Source: Archegozetes longisetosus (taxonomy: Eukaryota; Arthropoda; Arachnida; Sarcoptiformes; Trhypochthoniidae). Taken from it: a stretch of 64,000 bases of DNA. Both the position numbers and the translations under genes were made by a program. Under the pieces are notes generated by a model that saw only the letters and a program-made list of their open reading frames with translations, was not told the origin of the DNA and ran no database searches. Position 1 is the stretch's first letter; each line of letters begins with the position of its first letter. Where the stretch lies: positions 13,300,387-13,364,386 of the forward strand of contig JAEMBT020000006.1 in assembly GCA_018873245.2 (NCBI GenBank), read 5' to 3'. Positions 56,931 through 64,000 of this stretch are shown here, piece after piece.

Positions 56931-59425
56931 CATCACTCACTTAATAATAATTAGAACACCAAATTTAATACTAAATCTTAAAATGGAAGGCCGCGCTTCT
57001 TCAGGAGCCGATTTTGAAAGAACTCTTATCATTTAAGTGTGTGAATACAGCTTTAAAAATGATGATAATGAATGTTGAGCTCAGAAAGTCTAGGAATGCG
57101 CACACATATATCGGAATCTAAATTTAGGAAATGTAAGCCTTTATATAAAAACAGTGATCTTGTAAAATATTTAATATTCAATTTGAACATGAAGACGAGC
57201 TATTTATAAAGTTTTTCAAAAAATTATCAAACGATTCTATTTTAAACTTAATATCTTCATTCGAATTACATTTGATGAGCTGATTCAGAGCTCACAGAAT
57301 GAAGCTGCACCAAAAAGTTTTCGATAATCGGAAAATCCTAGAAATAATGCTACTAAATATACTGTTTAAAATATACTATTCAAGTAATACTTTTATTTGA
57401 AAAACTTTCATATTTCTTATATGATATTAACAGAAAATACTATATTTTATAAATATAAGTAATATTGAATAAAATCGTAAACTTAATGCTATTAATAAGA
57501 TTTTCAAGTGGTTAAAAACTATTCTATGTTAAAGTTGTCATTTACAATCATTATATAACGCTAAATCATTTATTATTTATAGATGAACATTCAAAACACT
57601 TTCGATCTTATTACTAATTGATAAAACATTAGTGAAATTCAGAAACAAATGAGAGAATGCCCCTGAAATGATACTTGCAATCATTTTATCATGTGATCCG
57701 TTTTACGGAATTTAATCCAAACATGCGATTGAGAGCAGTCAATTATTTAACTTATTTATTAGTAATTATTAGTATTAAGAAATGGTGTGATAGAGAGCAT
57801 ATTTGTATAAAATTCCGTAGAACAGATCACATTATATAATAATCTCAAGTATCATTTCAGAGGCATTCCCACAAATAAGTATTTTATATTTGAAAAATTG
57901 AACAAAATTTAAAGTTTTATGCAGAGTAGTTGTGATAAATAAGAATATGTAAATCCAGTAAATATTTTTGCAATTCTTAATCGGTTTTCAGAGAGAAGTA
58001 TTAGGATTTTAGTTACTACAACATTTGAAGAAAAAAATGTCCGAACGTATATTTCAGTTTTTAGAAGAACATTTGTGCCAAATAGTGCGACTAAAGAATC
58101 TCTTTAAATTATTGATTTGTGAGATAAAAATGAATAGTATGATGATGAAGTTGATAATAAACTAAATACTGATTATAACACGGACAAATAAGTTAATTAT
58201 TTATTTGTATTCAAGTATCCAAATCTCAAGTTAAATACAAGAAAAAATAAACTAAAGTTTAAATAAATAAATCTATTTGTCAGATGAAAATAGACATTTG
58301 TCAAAAAACCAACTACCAAACAGAAATTATTGAATTTTGATCTAATCTTTCACGAGTGTTGGACATGATTTGACATATTTTACTATTTATTATCCTTGAC
58401 AATAATCATCCATTTTTTACGAAAAACTAGTATGAACTAGAAATTTGCTTTTTAAATAATCTGTTCAAATATTTGGTTCCAAATTTTTTGACTTTATTTG
58501 TGATCTTTGATTAAATTAATCTATTTTCAGATCACCAATCTATTTAAGAAAATACAATAATCCATGATTGACAAAATTAAAATTTAAATAATAGTTTGCT
58601 CTCATACAGAGAGTGAACAATTTCGTCAAACATGTTTTCAGCACATTTTTGGTAGAATGCTGATGCACAATTTTGATGCAAAATTTAGAATAATTTTAAA
58701 ATTGATGGCATTGTATGAGTGATTCGTTGAATCAGATTTAAATCAGATTTTGTTATATTCAATTGTAACATAGACGCTGATTAAGCTTTGAATAGGCTAA
58801 ACTCATCACAAATCTATGATTCATCGAAAATAAATATTGAATGTAAAAAAAAGTTTGCTAAAAGTGCTTTTGGTTATCAGAAAATTATTATAGAAACAAC
58901 AGTTTAAAAAATAATAATTCATTTGAATTAGATAATCAGTGATACACACATTAGATTGTGAGATTTTACTTTTAATAACTCGTTAGATAGCAATTGTGTG
59001 ACTAATTTTAGTATTTCTTTAATCATAAGTCATAATGTTTAAATGTGTCTGAATTATCTCATCTCGTATTCACTTTATTTTACTTACAGGTTAGAAATGA
59101 AGAAAACACACTAACAAAAATGCATGTCATAGTTATTTAAATTGTTATCATGACTCAGTTGACCATAAGATTGAACAAAGACATATCAAGCTCGCGATTT
59201 ACTCCAGTCAATGCCTCAAAATATTTGGTAAACGATCTCTTTAGAACATTTAGTTATAATTGAGATTTAGTTTGAATGAGATATTCCATAGAAAAGAGGT
59301 GAATTTAAATCTAAACATTTATGCATAACTATTTTATTATCAACATAATATCAGTTTATTTGATTTCTAACTCAACGAAATAAAAATATTTGAGAACTCA
59401 TTTAATAGATAAAAAATAAGATTTT
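56931..59425. other. Intergenic after the galactosyltransferase
   Basis: About 2.5 kb of very AT-rich DNA. The only structure recognised is the foldback element at 57653-57870. No gene found. Confidence 0.45.
57653..57870. mobile_element. Foldback hAT-like MITE
   Basis: Inverted arms of about 85 bp: GAGAATGCCCCTGAAATGAT on the left and GGGAATGCCTCTGAAATGAT read from the right, continuing ACTTG and later ATGTGATC and ACGGAATTT. The flanks ACAAATGA and ACAAATAA match at 7 of 8 bases, as expected for an hAT-type target duplication. It is 218 bp, non-coding. Confidence 0.75.
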
Positions 59426-60432
59426 TTAGACCATATTCATTAAATCGATTTGATTATCAACGATAGCAGACTCCATATGCTCCATAACCCCCGTGATGAG
59501 TACAATAGTCACCATAATATGGAGACTTCTATTCTGAATTCCAGTAGGGATACGTTGATCCTGATTTGCCTCCTGATTGGGTCTATTGAAGATTAGTTGA
59601 TATATTTCGATTATATTAATTCCGAAAAGGACAAACGGTCTAGATCTGTTGTGTCCACCATTAACTGGTTGATATTCTGCTTCAGTATTGTCCACCTGAG
59701 TCAATATACCTGATTCTACATCATTTGCTGTTTCACTTACTCTTCTGCTTTCAACTGAACCTTAATGGTCAATTAATCTCAAGATCAAGTTTTTATTCAA
59801 TACTAACTTATTTTTGCGTTGCAAGAAAATTAGAACAAAGTTATTATTTTGTTATAACTTTTGTTTTATTTATTCTTTGATAATATATTGAAAATATTCG
59901 AAAAATACATAAATTATGCTTTAATTTGCTACAAAATTTATCTTAAAATTCAAAGAAATAACTTGGATATGAAGAGGTGATCAAATGATAACACCTCATA
60001 TTTTGATACTGACTTAGTTTTGTGTTCTGTTACATCCATGTAAGCGCATATTTCGGCAAAATTATGTGCATATTATTCCGGATCATACTCATAACTTTTG
60101 ATTCTCCAGAACAAGCCTTTATTCTTTCACTTAAAATACACTAATATATTATTTATTTGGCTCTGATTCAAGCATTCGACACAAAGATTATACGATTTCC
60201 TGAAATCATAATCAGAATAGATCCAATTCGAATGAAAAAACTAGGTATCAATTAAGTCTCTAAAAACTCACTAACCAAAATCTTTGGCGAATTCGGTTTA
60301 TATTGATTTAAGAGCTGTACTGTGACTGCGGAATAGTATCTGTTTTAAAATTTTCTCGTTCTCAATACTTACTCTTCAAGAAAAACTAGTCTACGATTAT
60401 ACATACCCCAACACCATAAGAGCTATGATCAT
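59426..60432 (-). CDS. Possible small secreted Gly/Tyr-rich protein gene
   Basis: A tentative multi-exon minus-strand gene. ATG at 60432 starts MIIALMVLG directly before a GTATGT donor, which would be a split signal peptide. A short piece ending in ESRR before GTAAGT lies near 59745. Two frames compete near the end. One runs about 92 codons to 59426 (QPVNGGHNRSR, PNQEANQDQRIP). The other, at about 59530-59458, reads SPYYGDYCTHHGGYGAYGVC then YR and a stop, which is strikingly Gly/Tyr-rich with paired cysteines. That frame has an in-frame TAG just upstream unless an intron acceptor is used there. I cannot define the exons; a pseudogene is equally possible. Confidence 0.25.
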
Positions 60433-60445
60433 TACGAACTCTGAT

Positions 60446-61439
60446 TAAGGTGACCACATGTCCTTCATTGTGCAGGACAGTCCTGCAAATCAGGTCTTGT
60501 GTCCTGTTCCTGCGATGGTATTATGCAGAACGTATTTGTTTTGCATTTCATTAAACGTTTTACTTTCATTAGACTTAGTCTCTAAATATTATTTCTAGTA
60601 TTATATTGGTAAAACCCTTATAGACAAATGAACGAAATAGAATGGATATTAATTTAGTTAAAGCAGAATTATGTACAAGATTTAATTTTCAATATTCTGA
60701 ATTTCATAATTTTGTTAAAAATAATACTGCTTAACGCTATAAAATCAGTAAAAAATATAATTTTAGGCATAAATAGGTAAGATGTAAATAGGGTGACCAC
60801 CTTTGGCTTGTCTCATAACGGAACAGAAATATCAAAGGGGAGACCCTTACATTTTTAAAAAGAAAAATGGCGCTTTTATTTATCATTACAAATATTTAGG
60901 TGTTCAAACAATACATTCTAATATAAAACATTGAAAATTATTAGTCATAGTTGATTTCAAAAGTATATTTTTTCTTAGAAATGGCATCTTTCAAAGGTTA
61001 TTCAAAAGTAAGAAATACTGGTTTGTATGTCAAGGCAGAAAAGATTAATTCAATAACTTTAGATTTTAAACCACAGGTGTACAAAACATTAAATTGGGTT
61101 TCTTAATCCCTTATCGTTTGTAAAATAAATTCAATGGTTGAATTTCTAAGAAATATTTTTCTAAACATATTTTTCAAAATGAAAAGTGAAAAATGGGACA
61201 ACTAATTTTCTCATCGAGAGTTTTTGGTATGACGGGATTTCTGTCTTCTATCTTTAAAAAGACGGGACGGGTGGTCACCCTAAATGTAAATAACTTTTTA
61301 ATAACTAACTTATGAAAAATAATGATATATATTTGAATATTTAAAATTTAACATTGAGTCTAAAATAAAATTTTAAAAATTTACAAGGAGACTAACATTT
61401 TTTGTCTTGCATTTTCGAAAAATATATGTGGCCACTCTA
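60446..61439. mobile_element. hAT-type element carrying a second hAT inside
   Basis: ACTCTGAT occurs at 60438-60445 and 61440-61447, a perfect 8-bp target duplication. The ends are TAAGGTGACCACATGTCC and, inverted, TAGAGTGGCCACATATAT. CAGGACAGTCCTG and TGTCCTGTTCCTG near the left end recall the subterminal repeats of the hAT at 53945. It is 994 bp including the nested element, with no transposase frame. Confidence 0.85.
60789..61282. mobile_element. Nested hAT-type MITE
   Basis: The ends are TAGGGTGACCACC and its exact inverted copy GGTGGTCACCCTA. The flanks GATGTAAA (60781-60788) and AATGTAAA (61283-61290) match at 7 of 8. It is 494 bp with no coding frame. It lies wholly inside the larger element. 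Confidence 0.88.
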
Positions 61440-62077
61440 ACTCTGATGTTCGTTTATTCGAAATAAGATTTCTGAACCAATAAAAAATTTTATAAAGCTT
61501 GCTGTCAACTTTTTTGGGGACTGGTACTGCTCAATAGTTTCAACCTATTAGTTCAGAAAGTCTCATATTTAATAAAAAAAAATATTGAGATCTGATGAAT
61601 GTAGTTTTACTCGATTTGTTATTATATTTCTACTTATTATATATTATTTGAATGCCATCCAATCTTTTTTAAAACTATTTTTTCATCTTTTGCACAATAC
61701 AAATAATAAAATTATAACAAATGATGCTATTCTACTAAAGCTAACTGTCAATCGATTTCAATTTGATTCAAGGCTATAGTAAAATATTTTTAAAATTAAA
61801 ATAAACATGAATCAGTTGTGTTTGATATCAATAAAAGTTTATGAAGTACAGGCGAACTCAAAAATGGCTTTAAATCGATCTCTCAGTAAGGGAGCTAAAG
61901 AGAAGACTATCTTCTTATTTGTAAAAAATAGTTTTTTATTATGAAACATCAATTTCAAACATAGATATGTTTGAATAATGCTTTTAGATTCACGTTTAGA
62001 CCCAATAATAAAGTGAACTGAAGTCACGTAATTTAAGATGTTATTCAAAATATTGAAATTTAAACTAAGCTTATTCA
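61440..62077. other. Intergenic, no recognised content
   Basis: About 640 bp of AT-rich DNA. Small frames at 61585-61779 (+) and 61839-62135 (-) have no recognisable domain. The latter overlaps the start of the foldback element and may be part of it. Confidence 0.4.
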
Positions 62078-62640
62078 TCACGTACTCAAAGTGACAGATG
62101 AAAATTAACTCATGAATTGGGGATCGTATTTTCATGGTGATAAAGGTTCTTGCAAATTATTTTCAGTGGTTTTTGGCATAATCTGTTGAAAATGAACTCA
62201 TATCTGATATGTTCAGAGAAAGGCAAAGTAGTTTTAAGATAGTTTATTAATATTAATATAGCTGTGAAGCAAACCCTAAAATCAAACCTTGAATTTTGTT
62301 ATCAAATATCGAATTGTGATAAATTTACATGATTCATATTTCAATAAGATAAATACATGTACTGAAACATAATTCATGCGCAGGTGTTTTAAAACAATAA
62401 ATCATTAATTTATGTATACTCTAGTTATTGGATCAGGTTTACACAATGAAACTCTAGGTTTATTATTAGGGTCTGTTCGTAATTTGCTTTTGTCTGATCA
62501 TATCAGATATGAATTTATTTGTAACTGTTTTATGCCAAAAATCACTGAAAATAATTTGCAAGAACTTTTGTCACCATGGGGTTACAAACCCCAAGTCTTG
62601 AGATAATTCTTACTTTGACCTATCACTATGAGTACGGGAC
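62078..62640. repeat. Imperfect foldback element with arms of about 150 bp
   Basis: The left arm (62078-62231) and right arm (62482-62640) are inverted copies with moderate identity. Shared words include CGTACTCA, TTCTTGCAAATTATTTTCAG, TTTTTGGCATAA and TTCATATCTGATATG. The 64-codon plus-strand frame at 62412-62606 lies in the right arm and is repeat sequence. No target duplication identified. Confidence 0.65.
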
Positions 62641-63860
62641 TATCAAGTTTCTCTAAATATGATATTAGTAAGCGATCAATTTAAGGCTTATTGAATCTGA
62701 CTGTACAATCTCAGTCAAGTGGGCTTATGTTACGCATTGAAAATACTTTACAAAAATGAAATCTAGTATTCATTGGTTTCAATTTTCATATTAAAACAAA
62801 CCTTTTTAGTCAGATAACAAGAACTAATTCTATGAGTGACTATTATTTTATTTAAATGTTAAATAAAATGTTCAAATATTTTCTCGAATTATCAAAAACA
62901 CGAGATTTTTATTAGATATAATTTTGAATAATCATTCAGAGTAATAACCGTTACCAAAATCTGTTGTAATTTCATCTGGAGAACAGGAAGATTAACGAAA
63001 AAGAGTTTAACTGCTTCTTAGAAAAGAAGGGAAGCAAAATGAGGTAATTCTCAAATTTGATTGATTCTTTCTTTTTGAAAGAAAACTCTTAGTTTCTATT
63101 CCATATAACCCTAAACAGTTAGTATAAAGAAAATTTTCAAGTCTTTCAACTATTTTAACACTCAAATAAGATATAGTGAACTTTAAAATTAAAATTAGTT
63201 ACTTTGCCTTAAAATTTGTTTAACAAGCATTCAACTAGTTTTAAGATTTAAAAAGAACACAAAAAGAGTTTTTCTAAAGTATTTTTTTTGTATTTTAGAA
63301 GTGAAAAGAAGTCTTATTTTTAGTAATATATTAAGAAATAAAGTCAAAACTAGAAGCAAAGTAGACAGGTATTGCACATATTGCTAATAGAAATCCGTAA
63401 ATTTATTGAAGAAGACATTAAAATCTTTATTTGTTCCATTTTATATGAAAATTTATATAATAATCAGAATAAAGGGATTTTGTATATTGTATTGTAAATA
63501 AGTAACATACTTAATAGTCAAAAAATTTTTATCCCAAATATGAAAAAGAGGTCTCATGTGATGTTCTCAGGAATATTGTCAATCCGCTAACAAAAAGGTT
63601 TACAAATTCCTAAAACAAGTATCAATCTTGAATATTATTTAATTAAATTTCATTTATATAACTTCAGAATGCAGAGTCTTACATTTAACCACATATCGAA
63701 GCATTTATGTCCCTAAATCCTATTCCTAAAACCTAATGAAGTAATTTATTTATGAATCATTATGTTTTAATACTCCCAACAATAATGTCAAAAATCTGAT
63801 AGTATTTTCTGATAATTTTTTTCTCAACATAAAAATCGATTCTTACGAACACATTCATAT
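62641..63860. other. Intergenic, no recognised content
   Basis: About 1.2 kb of AT-rich DNA with no frames or structured repeats that I can support. Confidence 0.4.
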
Positions 63861-64000
63861 CAATTAACAAAAATAGAAATGTTATATGAAATTACTGTTA
63901 ATTACTCGATCAAAAGACTTTGTTCTCCGACATCGATAGTGGTTTCGGAAAATCGAAAGATTAATTAGAAATGAAAAAAGATTATCACGCCCTCGGAATA
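63861..64000 (+). repeat. Dispersed repeat, copy 2 (cut by window end)
   Basis: The same ordered words as 52151-52250, with about 34 extra bases after GATCAAAAGA. The repeat may continue past the window. Confidence 0.6.

Noticed and set aside
62412-62606. Plus-strand frame of 64 codons
   Set aside because: Part of the right arm of the foldback element at 62078-62640.
1-64000. Prokaryotic or viral features (operons, CRISPR arrays, attachment sites)
   Set aside because: Spliced metazoan genes throughout; no regular spacer arrays and no recognisable viral genes were seen.

Overview
The window looks like nuclear DNA of an invertebrate animal, most likely an arthropod and possibly a chelicerate or mite. 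It is strongly AT-rich. Genes carry GT-AG introns, some only about 57-70 bp long, and a few have AATAAA signals downstream. The gene set is metazoan: a CYP4-type P450, BPHL, a PDGF/VEGF-type receptor tyrosine kinase, receptor guanylyl cyclases, a DEG/ENaC channel, an ABCA transporter relic and a GT31 galactosyltransferase. The arthropod placement is inference from gene content and style.

Layout. 87-354 (-) is the first coding exon of a P450 that runs off the left edge. 1748-3276 (-) is a three-exon BPHL-like hydrolase with a palindromic element in its second intron. 5781-12068 (-) is a receptor tyrosine kinase whose splice phases close completely. 14049-14417 (+) is a small two-pass membrane protein. 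20200-21374 (+) is a membrane-anchored short-chain dehydrogenase. 22468-22810 (-) is the relic of a small type I membrane protein. 25337-34178 (+) and 46103-50764 (+) are two receptor guanylyl cyclases with ten matching exons each. Between them lie a two-exon DEG/ENaC channel (36081-39386, +), a decayed ABCA transporter (about 41190-43320, -) and a TIR-to-TIR Tc1/mariner element (44070-45342). 55792-56930 (+) is a beta-1,3-galactosyltransferase with a one-base frameshift near its end. The last 7 kb is mostly transposon-derived, with one possible small Gly/Tyr-rich secreted gene.

Transposons. Short inverted-repeat elements are dense, especially between the two cyclases and after 51 kb. Four hAT-type insertions have 8-bp target duplications I could read directly, counting both members of a nested pair; a foldback at 57653-57870 adds a fifth. 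Two nested insertions are clear: hAT in mariner at 53.4-54.7 kb, and hAT in hAT at 60.4-61.4 kb.

The most informative biology is the cyclase pair. Introns are diverged and some exons differ clearly, yet other exons are nearly identical even at silent sites. Both copies share a motif about 230 bp upstream of the start codon. This points to an old tandem duplication reshaped by patchy gene conversion. I found no RNA gene, CRISPR array or viral sequence that I could support.
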